64,000 nt of DNA, from NCBI GenBank assembly GCA_023213395.1, contig CM041465.1, forward strand, positions 218,061,741-218,125,740, in the 5' to 3' direction. Position numbers and translations under genes: made by a program. The notes beneath the pieces were generated by a model. The model saw nothing but the letters and a program-made list of their open reading frames with translations, had not been told where the DNA came from and searched no databases. Below are positions 11,535-21,125 of the stretch, piece by piece; position 1 is the stretch's first letter; each line of letters opens with the position of its first letter. This DNA comes from Cycas panzhihuaensis (lineage: Eukaryota; Cycadophyta).

Positions 11535-12186
11535 ATGACATTATTAGGTAATGTGACAATAATATTTTAGAGGCTAAAAGTTTGATAGGTTGGTAGTGCA
11601 GTTTCCTCCCTAAACTTCCTCAGGGGGATCCAAGGGGGGCAGGAGCCCCCCTTAGCTAGGGGGTGTAGGGGGAGTTAGAACCCCCCTCACAAAGAGGGGG
11701 TTTGAGGATGGTAGCCCCCAACCCAAAAACCTAGCACTGAAAAGCATACCAAATTGTAAAGAGAATTAGGGTCATTCATTTAAAATATCCTAGATTCTAT
11801 GGTTAAGATTTGTGCCTTGTATGACTATCTCATATAGCCCAATTTAGGGTGTTTTTTTATTATGTTAATGGTGTTCGATGTGTTGGATATACTATCAGGA
11901 GTTAGACAGCTAGTTATTATTGTCATGAGTATTCTACTACAGATTATGTATATTTCTCCATTCTTTAATAATAAAGATTGATACCTTTCCTATGCGAATG
12001 TTTCCCTAGCACATTATTAGGGTTTTACCACTTTACATAAGGTGTATATGTGATGCTTTGGCTTTCTAACTCATTTATTATATTGTCTCTGGTTTAAGAA
12101 CTTGTATGTTAAATTTCAATTTTGATTCTTGTAATTAGTTACAAAATAGTTTAGATCTTGGTGGTAGTTTCTAGTTATTAGGACCT
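11535..12186 (+). repeat. Fold-back right arm
   Basis: Inverted partner of the left arm. It contains the matching GC-rich module (about 11618-11725), AATAATAAAGATTGATACC, and GGTGGTAGTTTCTAG near the outer end. By eye the two arms are roughly 75-80 percent alike with indels, so the palindrome is not recent. Confidence 0.8.
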
Positions 12187-13000
12187 AGTTTACTCAATAG
12201 ATATATGACCTCCATCTTCCTATTCTTATATCTATATCAACCATCAAATGTATGCTTTTCTAAATATATACATAACATCCTTATCATACTCAATACATTA
12301 TAGTAAAAAAATATATTTCTAACTTTTGTAACCATTTATTAATAGTTCCTTTCGATTTGTCAAATTATGGTATGTTAATTTTCCTTCCTCTTTCTCAAGT
12401 TATAGGCTTATTACATTTCTAAAGTTGCGTAATGATTTAATTAACTTTTGTCTAGTTGTCTTTTCTAAGTGATGTATGTAAGTAGTTCCATTCCTTTATG
12501 TACTTAATAATTACTTTTCTATTATCATTATTTGCTAAAACCATGCTTAATAAAAAGAAAGATTTTCTCTTTCTACTAGTTATATGATTTTTACTTTTAA
12601 TATCTAGTTTGTTTAGGGTCACTTTCTTCCATTCTAGACACTATACCTAATATTTTATTTTTTATTTCTTCCACTTCTACTTGCAATTCTTTTGCATTTA
12701 TTTATTCAAGAATAATATATATGTAATTTGAATGAAATCCTTCTATAATTAATGGATCACAATTGTGTAGGTTATTTATAGATTATCTAATGTCAATAAT
12801 TGATTATAAATAAGCCATGGTTCAATTTGAAGAGGGATGGATAAATATGTGATCATAAATTAAGATAATTATTGACATGGATGAGTTAATCTTGACTCTA
12901 TGTGCATTATCACATTGACTCAATTAATGTGACTAAGCTTATAGTACTATACTGGGTAGTATAATGTTAAAGTATGGCCCACTATTGATGAATGGTGTGA
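12187..13000 (-). pseudogene. Element 1 gag, N-terminal half
   Basis: Continuation of gag beyond the fold-back element. Minus-strand reading near 12635-12710 gives EINAKELQVEVEEIKNKIL-like sequence, corresponding in place and character to the coiled start of element 2 gag. No open frame remains; assigned mainly by position and weak parallelism with element 2. Confidence 0.4.
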
Positions 13001-13858
13001 TCTAATGATGAATGTTGGTAAAGAGATAATTAAAAAGGATAAATATCAACACCAGAGAATACAACTTTAATCTCAACTTGTATGGATATAAAAGTATCTA
13101 AAATATTTTCCTTTTAATAATTTAAAAATAGGAGAATATTATTTTATTTTAAAAAATAAAATATTCTAAAAATAATTCTTTTACACAATTACATGTCAAT
13201 ATGTAATTAGTGATGATGTTGTTATTAGATAGTGATATATATGCGACAATGTTATTATTAATCTAAATAATTAATTATTAGTATATATATGGCAGTTTGG
13301 CATGAGGTCTTGCATATATAATGTTATGTATAATATATAACTCATGCTAGTATATATCTCATATTGGATTTAATATGATTATTAAACTAAAGTATATAAT
13401 ACATATCTTAGATTAGATTTGATATATCTATCACTTGGCATAGAGGTAGGCATAGGTAATTGCCTAAATTGCTCATTTTCCCATGATGAGATAAACAACT
13501 ATTAAGTAGGCATTATATTTACATAGTAGATCAAACTTACATAGGAAATAATATACCATCAAAATAACAATATGGGAAATAACATACCATAGTAGAAATA
13601 ATGATTTGAGTTATATATATTATATCATTTATTTTACATATAAGTCACATAGAGTAAATAAATAACCCATAGCAGATTAAATACAAATATAATAATTCTA
13701 TAAAGGTAAGTTGTGTTTATAATATTTGGCATCTCTCTCTCACACACACACTCTCTCTCTCCATATATATATATATATATATATATATATCTGTATGTAT
13801 GTATATATGTATGTATATATACATGTGTGTATACGTGTGTATATACACACATATACAT

Positions 13859-13892
<34 letters not shown>

Positions 13893-14224
13893 GTATGTAT
13901 GTATGTATGTATCTTATATTTAACTAGGTTAGTGGTTGACACTTCAAATGCTAAGAGGACTTAATAAGTATATTAACTAGGGTGAAGTGATACTTTAAAA
14001 ACATATGGATATCAAGAGAATATTAACATAGAAGGGAAGAGGGCTTTGATGGGATAGAAATGATCTAGTGACCTAAATGGCATAAAGAAAGATGGGAATG
14101 AGAGAATAATAATGGCCAAGCCACCTATGATAGGGGGAGTTAAAATAGGTATATGAGAGATTTGGGTAAGATAGTAGAGGAATATAAATTTTTATTTGAT
14201 TTTTTTCCACAGTAGTATGATCAT
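13001..14224 (-). other. Element 1 5' leader
   Basis: Non-coding, AT-rich stretch between the gag remnant and the primer site of element 1. It holds the microsatellite at 13731-13912 and several TATATA-rich patches. No gene is visible. Confidence 0.45.
13731..13912. repeat. Compound microsatellite (CT, CA, TA, GTAT)
   Basis: CTCTCT, CACACA, TATATA and GTATGTAT blocks in succession are read directly. Open frames over it are low-complexity artefacts. Confidence 0.97.
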
Positions 14225-14236
14225 ACTCTAATACCA
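14225..14236 (-). other. Element 1 primer binding site
   Basis: The plus strand reads ACTCTAATACCA, the reverse complement of a TGGTATCAGAGC-type site with two changes. This site pairs with initiator methionine tRNA to prime minus-strand synthesis. It sits two bases from the LTR start, as in element 2. Confidence 0.65.
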
Positions 14237-14238
14237 CT

Positions 14239-14281
14239 TAAGGTGATTCAAGTTGGTCATGCTTATACACAAGAGGTAATA
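14239..14281 (-). repeat. Element 1 5' LTR, first fragment
   Basis: TAAGGTGATTCAAG..GGTCATGCTTATACACAAGAGG matches 531-570 of the other LTR. It is cut at TAATA by element 2 and resumes at 20400. Confidence 0.7.
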
Positions 14282-14669
14282 TGGTATGATACCACTCCTT
14301 AATAATAATTACACACTGATATAACATTTAAACAACTCTGAAAGAGCACTTATATTGTAATACCCTTTGATGGGATAACCTCCCAATTACATGTAATAAC
14401 AATAATATTTTAAATACCCTACTCTAAAGATTACATAAATATATATATATATATATTGCTCTATGATCACTATACAACCTCCTCCTTATGCATGTGGGAT
14501 ATTACATGAATATATATAGTGCTCAATGACCACTACACAACCTTCTACTATGCATGTGAGATATTAAGAAAAGGGAAGAAGTAGAAGAAATAGAAGATAT
14601 AAGAGAGAGAAGAAGTAGAAGATATAAGAGAATATAAGAGAAGGTAAGTTAGGGGTTGGATCCCTAAAA
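14282..14669 (-). repeat. Element 2 3' LTR
   Basis: Starts TGGTATGATACCACTCC on the plus strand and matches 20025-20394 along its whole length, including the twice-repeated TGCATGTG..GATATTA blocks and the AGAAGATATAAGAGAG purine runs. The right end has lost the terminal dinucleotide. Confidence 0.9.
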
Positions 14670-14684
14670 AAGTCCCCCCCTTAA
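14670..14684 (-). other. Element 2 polypurine tract
   Basis: The minus strand reads AAGGGGGGGACT directly upstream of the 3' LTR. Confidence 0.8.
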
Positions 14685-14699
14685 AAAATCTTTACCGTA

Positions 14700-14900
14700 A
14701 AAGCTTGGTGATCTCAGGATGCTCTTAAATAAATTACTCATTCTCCCAGGTTACATCTTGTCACAAAAGTTGTTTCTATTTGATGAGACACTCAATGATT
14801 TGCCTGGATCGTAAATGTCAAATTCTTTAGTTGATGATATATTCTAGAATGAGTTGAAGTTGCCCCTTCTCATCTAAGATAGGTAATTCTATTTAAACTT
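14700..14900 (-). pseudogene. Element 2 chromodomain
   Basis: Minus-strand fragments ELPILDEKGQLQ, RSRQIIECLIK and QDVTWENE followed by EHPEITKLL match the chromodomain pattern (LR.R...EYLV.WKGLP..DATWE). It follows the integrase C-terminus in order. At least four stops interrupt it. The domain would bind methylated histone H3 and steer integration. Confidence 0.7.
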
Positions 14901-14915
14901 GTACTTGTTGCCTAA

Positions 14916-15970
14916 TTACCCTCTTGAGACATGAAATATGAAAAACATTATGGATCCTTGATAGTGGTTGTAAGTCCAAGGTATATACAACTTCACCACT
15001 CTTTTTGAGAATTTTGTAAGGCCCATAAAATTGAGGTTATAATTTATGTTGCCCATCCCATTTGAGAGATTCCTGCTTATACAGTTACAACCATAAGTAT
15101 ACCCTGTCACCTGGTTGAAATGCTCATTCATTTCACTTTTTATTTGCCTATTGTTTCATCTAATTTTATACAAGGTTTAAATTTTCCTTGAGTAGCTTAA
15201 GAATCTGTGTTATTTATTGGATGTGGTCCTTGACTACTTAAACCTTAGAACTGATTATGGCATAGTTCTTAAGTGTAGGTGGTTCATAACCATATAATGC
15301 TTGGAATAGAGTCATTCCTACTAATGCATAGTAGATTGTATTATACCACCATTTTATTAAAGGAAGCCAATGATGCCACTAGCCTTGCTTATCTAAAGCA
15401 TAACAACAAAGGAATCCTTCAAGGTACTTATTAACCACCTTAGTTTGACCATCTATTTGTGGATGGTAAGATGAGCTCATTGTCAGTTTAGTACCAAGTA
15501 GATGGAAGAGTTCTATCTAAAAGTTGCTTGTAAACTTGGGGTCCTGATCACTAATTATACATTTGGGCATGCCATGCAATTTATGTATATCCTTTAAAAG
15601 GGTCTTAGTAATTTGCTTTATCTTATATATATCTTAAATTCCACAAAAATAAGCATATTTGGTTAGCCTATCAACAACCACTAATATAGCATCTTTTCCT
15701 TATAACTTGGGTAGACCCACGATGAAGTCCATAGAAATTTCTTCCCATCATTGATTTGGTATGGGAAGGGGTTGCAGTAATCCTAGAGACTTGACTATTT
15801 CTATCTTATATTGTTGACAAATTTCATATAAGGAAACATATCTCTTTAGATATCCTTTTTGTCCCTTCTAAAAGAAAGACTATTTTAAGTGATGGTATAT
15901 TCGTAGGAACCCTGAGTGACTTGCTATTAGAGAGGCATGTGCTTCATGTAAAATTTACTCCTTGAGGCTA
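14916..15970 (-). pseudogene. Element 2 integrase
   Basis: In order on the minus strand: zinc-finger region HSGFLRIYHHLK and FFWKGQKGYLK with CQQYK; EEISMDFIVGLPKL and ILVVVDRLTKYA (about 15655-15760, first catalytic Asp); GMPKCIISDQDPKFTSNF (about 15495-15560, second Asp); SSYHPQIDGQTKVVN (about 15430-15485, third-residue region; the catalytic Glu is expected where the sequence reads Lys). The C-terminal frame 15131-14916 ends in IFHVSRG, the usual VFHVS.LK motif. A few stops break an otherwise readable gene. Confidence 0.9.
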
Positions 15971-16179
15971 GAGTGAGGGCACATATATATTCAATTCTTA
16001 TACCAGAGAAAATTTGTAAACCATGTATAATGGGTTGAATGCCCTACTCCAGCTTGAAGGTATTGAATGATCTAGTTTGTAAAGGGGTCCTAATCCCATT
16101 CTTGCTTGGTGGCCACTATCCAAGAGGGATTGACTGTGGTGATACAATATAGTGCTGAGCCTTCTTCCTTATGAGATAA

Positions 16180-16560
16180 AGCATCGATAGCTATATTATC
16201 CTTACCTTTTTTATATATGATTTTAAAGTCAAAAGCTTGTATTTTAGTGACCTATTTTTGTTGTTCCTTAGATTCCGTCCTTTGAGTTAGAAATGTTTTA
16301 AGCTATCATGATCTATTTTAATTTGGAAATGTGTTTCCAATAAATATTATTACTATCACCTAACTAAATAGAGAATTACTAGCATCTCCTTCTCATAGGT
16401 GGAATTGATTTGTTCCTTAGATGTAAGTTGATGACTTTCAAAGGCCAAATGTTTCCATTCTTGTATTAAGACTACTTAAATATCTTGCCTCGATGCATCA
16501 TATTCAATAGTAAAGGTCTTTATAAAGTCTAGTGTTACAAGGACTGGTGTGATAGTTAAA
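16180..16560 (-). pseudogene. Element 2 RNase H
   Basis: The minus strand reads TFTIEYDASRQDI, then LIQEWKHLAFESHQLTSKEQ and STYEKEMLVIL around 16380-16520. The first catalytic Asp (DAS) and the Glu of YEKEM remain. One stop falls after RQDI. It follows RT as in all Ty3 elements. Confidence 0.88.
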
Positions 16561-16679
16561 GCTATATTTAGATGTTCAAATGATTCAGTGGCCTTATCAT
16601 TCCAATGAAATGAATCCTTTTTTAACAAGTTGATTAAAGGGGAAGCAATCCTTGCATAGACCTGAATAAAATATCAATA

Positions 16680-17290
16680 ATACCCTATGATTCCTAAGAA
16701 TCCATGAAGGCCCTTGATGTTCTTGGGTTTAGGCCAGTCTGTGATAACTACAATTTTGTTAAGATTTACCTTGACTCCTTTTTTAGAGATAATATGGCCC
16801 AAATATTCTTTTTCTGTTTGCCCAAATTGACATTTTAATTTTTTTTACATAAAACTGGATATTTGCAAGCACCTATAATGCCTTATCAACATGTTGAAGA
16901 TGGTCTTCCCATGTACGACTAAAGATCAAAATTTCATAAAAAAAGACTAACATGAATTTCCTTAAGTAAGGCCAAAAGAGTTTGTTCATGAGTCCTTAAA
17001 AGGTAGATGGGATATTAGTTAAGTTAAATGTCATGACTAAAAGTTCATAATGTCCTTCATGTGTACGAAATATAGTTCTATGAACATCCTCTACCTTAAT
17101 CCTAATTTGATGGTATCTTGACTGCAAGTCCAATGATGTGGAGAACGTTGTTGTATGGAGTTCATCTAAGAGTTCATTAATGATTGGCATAGGAAATTTA
17201 TCCTTGATGGTTATCTTATTGAGCTCGTGGTAGTCTACACACATGTGAAATGAGCCATCCTTTTTTCTACAAAATCATCAAGGTAGAAAA
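16680..17290 (-). pseudogene. Element 2 reverse transcriptase
   Basis: The open frame 17244-16996 starts CVDYHELNKITIKDKFP, continues INELLDEL, STSLDLQSRYHQIRI (catalytic Asp present in LDL) and FRTHEGHYE, all textbook Ty3 RT. About 16905-16975 gives PYLRKFMLVFFYEILIFS, so the FFDD catalytic pair reads Tyr-Glu and the enzyme would be inactive. The frame is shifted relative to the upstream linker. Confidence 0.93.
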
Positions 17291-17383
17291 AGTGCTTTTA
17301 CTTTCCTTAATAGTACCACCATTAAGGAGTTCTTAAACTAGTCATTCAATTTTATTCTTTTACTTGTAAGGATACTAGTAGGG

Positions 17384-18010
17384 TCAAATACAAGGAGGAT
17401 TGCTTCCAGCTACTAGGTCAATGCTATGATCTTGGTCACATACTGGGGGAGGACCTTGAGGAACATCCTGAAAGAATTGGTTGTGGTGGTGAAGTACCGA
17501 TTTTAAGTCATTTGTTATACCATCATCTTGGAGAATGTCCCCTTCTATTGGAAGTTCTTGACCTTCCAGAGCATAACATTTAGTAATGATTCCTATACCA
17601 CCCTTTTTAATGAGCCTCTCCATACGGTGTGAGCTAATGATTTGGGTTGGAAGAGGAATGATCCTATTCAATTGATAGTTAATTCCTTTAGAAGTAAATC
17701 AGATGAAGAGCTCTTATATATTTAGTTGAATGGTCCCTAGTAGTTTGAGCCATTATACCCCTAATACAACATCAACTCCTCTAACAAGAATGACATACAT
17801 AGAAGTTAAGAGGTGATAGTCACCTATTTATAACTTGATGTTGTGACATTTTCTCCCACAAGTGAGTATCCCTCCATTAGCCATCATAACCTAGAAATTT
17901 TTGATAGGATATGGAAAATAGTTGAGTTCTTTAGTAAGTTTCTAATTAACGAAATTGTGGGTGCTTCCAGAATCTATGAGGATAACCACCTTCCTTTTCT
18001 TAATGTACCC
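17384..18010 (-). pseudogene. Element 2 protease and RT linker
   Basis: Around 17940-17990 the minus strand encodes VVILIDSGSTHNF, an intact retropepsin active site (DSG). About 17755-17780 gives GVDVVLGV, the conserved ILG-type end of the protease. The frame 17671-17384 is the linker ending QFFQDVPQGPPPVCDQDHSI, which precedes RT. It is in the same frame as the gag start at 19060. Stops are few. Confidence 0.9.
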
Positions 18011-18059
18011 AATAAGTTTGAGTGTCTACGGTGCCACGATTCTAGTAAAGGCATGCATA

Positions 18060-19060
18060 GATATAGTAGTAGTATCTTCTTCTTCCTCCTCAAGTGGGTT
18101 ATAATCATTATTTTCTAGCTCTAATGAGGCTTCTTCTACTGGTTTATCATCTTGGACATCCTCAATTATGAATAAGCATTGTTAAGGACACTTGCAGTCT
18201 TTATTCCACTTTTGGTTACAATGAAAACATAACCCTTTCAATCATTTCTCATCCATCTCTTAGGAAGTCATTCGTCGCATACCAGGAGCTTGAAATTATG
18301 CCCACTTTTCTAGGAATATTCATGGGAGGGGTTGGTATACCTTATTTTTTGCCTTAATATGTTGAGAAAAATTGATAGCTAGAGAGATGTTATCAAGTTT
18401 TAGGAGTCACAACTCATGTTTGATGTCATCTTGTAACCCACCAATGTGTAACTTAAGTAATTTATTCTGACAAAGACCATCAACCCTTATGGAGAGAAAC
18501 TGGTATTCTGCTGTATAAGCTAAAACAATCCCCTCCTATCTGGCTTTAGCTAACTGGTTAAAGTGGTCATGATCCCAAGTACTATCATATTGAGCCATAA
18601 GATCCTTGACAAAACCCTCCTATTGATAACTAAGCCCACTAATTGCTTTCATAACCCATTGGTACCATTGGTAGGGTTCAATTTCCATGTGTATAGAAGC
18701 AAGAGGGATCTTCTTATCTACTAGAACTTGATGAAGAGAAAACTATTATTCTATTTGGGTGATTCGGGTACGTACATCTGTGCTATTAAACTTCTTGATT
18801 TCTACCTTCGGAAGGAAGTTCAAACGGAAGTGCCTACCATCATTACCTTCATCTTCTTTAGCAAAGTGACCCCCACCTATGTGAGTAATATTATTAAAGT
18901 CAATCTTTTCTTCCTTAAAAGGTTCTATGGTTGTGAGCTCTAGGATTACTACTTCAAGTTTTTTATTAAATTCATTTTGGATTTGTAATATATCTCCTCA
19001 AATTTGTGTAATAGCATCATTAAGATCTTGAGCCCAACTTGGGTTTATCTTAGGGGCCAT
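18060..19060 (-). pseudogene. Element 2 gag
   Basis: The start is the ATG at 19060: MAPKINPSWAQDLNDAI, then a stop after TQI. Near 18185-18245 the minus strand gives GLCFHCNQKWNKDCKC, the Ty3-type zinc knuckle with the His position lost. Gag forms the particle and binds RNA. An N-terminal helical part and the knuckle are recognisable; several stops lie between. Confidence 0.8.
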
Positions 19061-20010
19061 TTATTCACAAGACCTAAGTTAAATCCTAGTTGGTAAATGT
19101 GAATGAAAATGATTTGACAGGGTGTCTATAGATTATTATCCCCAATGTTTTATAGTAAGGCAATATGGATTTTTTCTTTTTCTTTTTTTATTTTTGCTTT
19201 TATTTTTTATTTTTATTTTTATTATTTTTATTTTTGCTTTTTATTTTTTACTTTTTTATTTTTTTATTTTTTTTCTTTCTAGTCACTGGCTGGTTGACTG
19301 ACTATGTGTATATGAATTGATGATAAATTGGCTAGACACATTAGATTTAAAGAATTGATGATGGTTGACTCATCGATTGACTAGGTATGCACAAACCACT
19401 AATAGAATGACCAAGTACACTAGGTATGGGCTTGTCTGGTTTGTAGGCCCTCTAATATACCGATTCTAATCATAAATAGTATAAACTTATAGAGGCAAAC
19501 ACTCTACTTTACAGTCATACTATCCCATCTCTAGGATATGTGGAGAGTAACTTCCTGAGCCTAACTGCTTATTAATGCACTACAAATTGCAAATGGTCAA
19601 TAGGTTTCCTATAGTTACCTATACTAGGAAAGCCTATCTAGGGGATCATCCTATATACCCGTAGGTATATGGAGTCATAATTATATAGTTAAGTTCTATC
19701 TAAGGCTTAATTCAAGAGTGTAATATCTTGTCCATTACACAAGAGACAAAAAATCCATAATGTGCTTAGCCTAAAATGACAGATCCTCATGATATTTATA
19801 GACCCCCAACATAGGGTCTCTATCTAAATGCAAAAGAAAACTGCTCAATGGCAGTGTTAGAGTAACTGCCTGATTGCAGTGTTGTCTACACCCAAAAACT
19901 AAAGTAACTAAGCAAAAATTAAATGAAAATAGGCACTGATAAGAAAAAACTAATAGAAAGAAAATCAATTATTTAGTACCTTTGACTATCCCACAAGGTA
20001 TGGATTGACT
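19061..20010 (-). other. Element 2 5' leader
   Basis: Non-coding region between primer site and gag. It contains a T/A-rich low-complexity tract at 19168-19283 and no domain. The frame at 19968-19771 has no recognisable motif. Confidence 0.7.
19168..19283. repeat. T-rich low-complexity tract
   Basis: TTTTTATTTTT-type units with occasional GCTTTT, read directly. On the element's sense strand it is an A-rich tract in the leader. Confidence 0.9.
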
Positions 20011-20022
20011 GCTCTGATACCA
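20011..20022 (-). other. Element 2 primer binding site
   Basis: GCTCTGATACCA on the plus strand is the exact reverse complement of TGGTATCAGAGC, the site complementary to initiator methionine tRNA. It lies two bases from the 5' LTR. Confidence 0.95.
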
Positions 20023-20024
20023 CT

Positions 20025-20394
20025 TGGTAGGATACTACTCCTTAATAATAATTGCATACCAACATAACATGCAAATAACTCTAAAAGATCACTTGTATTG
20101 TAATATCCTTCAAAGGGCAACCTCCCAATTACATGCAATAACAATGATATTTTAGATACCCTACTCTAAAGATTACATAAATATATCTATGACTCTATGC
20201 TCGCTATGCAACCTCCTCCTTATGCATGTTAGATATTACATGAATATATATATTGCTTAATGAACACTACATAACCTTCTATTTATGCATGTGGAATATT
20301 AAGAAAATGGAAGAATTAGAGGAAATAGAAGATATAAGAGAGAGAAGAAGTGGAAGATATAAGAGAAGGTATGTTAGGGGTTAGATCTCTCACA
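20025..20394 (-). repeat. Element 2 5' LTR
   Basis: Runs from TGGTAGGATACT to CTCTCACA on the plus strand (TG..CA kept), 370 bp. It aligns with the 14282-14669 copy at roughly 80-85 percent by eye. Confidence 0.92.
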
Positions 20395-20399
20395 TAATA

Positions 20400-20601
20400 C
20401 CTAATATCTATAGATATAATTGATTAATATTGAATTGATAATATAAGGTTACATTTGATGGATCGATGGATATATATATACACACACACATACATATACA
20501 TATATACATATACATGAAAATTATAACTTAGGAAATAAATAGTCACCTACTTCCATAAATAATCACTAATACCTAATTACTTATTAATTTGGCTTAATAC
20601 A
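20400..20601 (-). repeat. Element 1 5' LTR, second fragment
   Basis: CCTAATATCTATAG..GATATAATTGATTAAT and AATAGTCACCTACTTCCATAAATAATCACTAATACC match 587-985. It contains a short TA/CA microsatellite (20470-20515) where the other copy has the 268-bp tract, and ends in CA followed by TCATA. Confidence 0.75.
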
Positions 20602-20636
20602 TCATAATGTTGATGTTAAAGATTTTTATTAGAATT

Positions 20637-21125
20637 TATAATTGCAACTTTAATACCAGGTTAGAATTTAGAGTATTTACATAGTGGAATTATAATATGC
20701 ACATATAATAACTAAAATATCTTATAAGGATATGTATATATATAATAGAATATCAATAACAGAAATAAAAACATATATCAATAAGCATTAAAAGCATTCA
20801 TTACAAATAGAGATAATTGATTTATATATGGAAAACCTAGTATAGAAAAAACCATAAGAGAAGATAGAGTTGGAGATCAATTTTTTGATTAAAATAAATA
20901 TATCTCCATGTTATAGACCTTTTTCAAGTTCTCAAGTGATGTGTGTATATATTTATATCAGTGGTCACCTTATGAATAGCTTATAATTTCTCTTAAGCAG
21001 TTATATCATCTAATATCATCTTATGACTTTCATATCACTCAATGTATTTGATTGCTAAGATTGTGTGTGTATCTACTACATTAATATTACATATTACATA
21101 TGTGATTAAATCACATATTCTAACA
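20637..21125 (-). repeat. Element 3 3' LTR
   Basis: From TATTAGAATTTATAA (TG decayed to TA) to ATTCTAACA. Shared landmarks with the other LTR include TATATGGAAAAC, ACCATAAGAGAAG/GGAAAAGG and TCAAGTTCTCAAGTG. The plus strand includes TAATTGATTTATATATGG, with no clear promoter assignable. Confidence 0.9.

Larger units (their letters stand above)
10741..12186. mobile_element. Fold-back (inverted-repeat) element
   Basis: About 640-bp arms in inverted orientation flank a spacer of about 155 bp. The outer ends are AGGTCCCAAACC on the left and, as reverse complement of the right end, AGGTCCTAATAAC. Similar blocks occur at matching distances all along the arms (TCTCCATTCT..AATAAAGAT, TTTCCCTAGCACATT, CTAGGGTTTTACCA, GTGACAATAATT). 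No coding frame is present. It interrupts element 1 gag. I see no clear target duplication, so insertion mechanism and class are open: a fold-back transposon, a head-to-head pair of LTR-like units, or a transduced palindrome. Confidence 0.7.
14282..20394 (-). mobile_element. Element 2: Ty3/gypsy chromovirus
   Basis: Complete 6.1-kb element on the minus strand with LTRs at both ends, a tRNA-iMet primer site, gag, protease, RT, RNase H, integrase, chromodomain and polypurine tract. The flanks are perfect 5-bp duplications TAATA (14277-14281 and 20395-20399). It sits inside the 5' LTR of element 1, so it is younger. Coding blocks are readable but contain stops and frameshifts. Confidence 0.93.
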
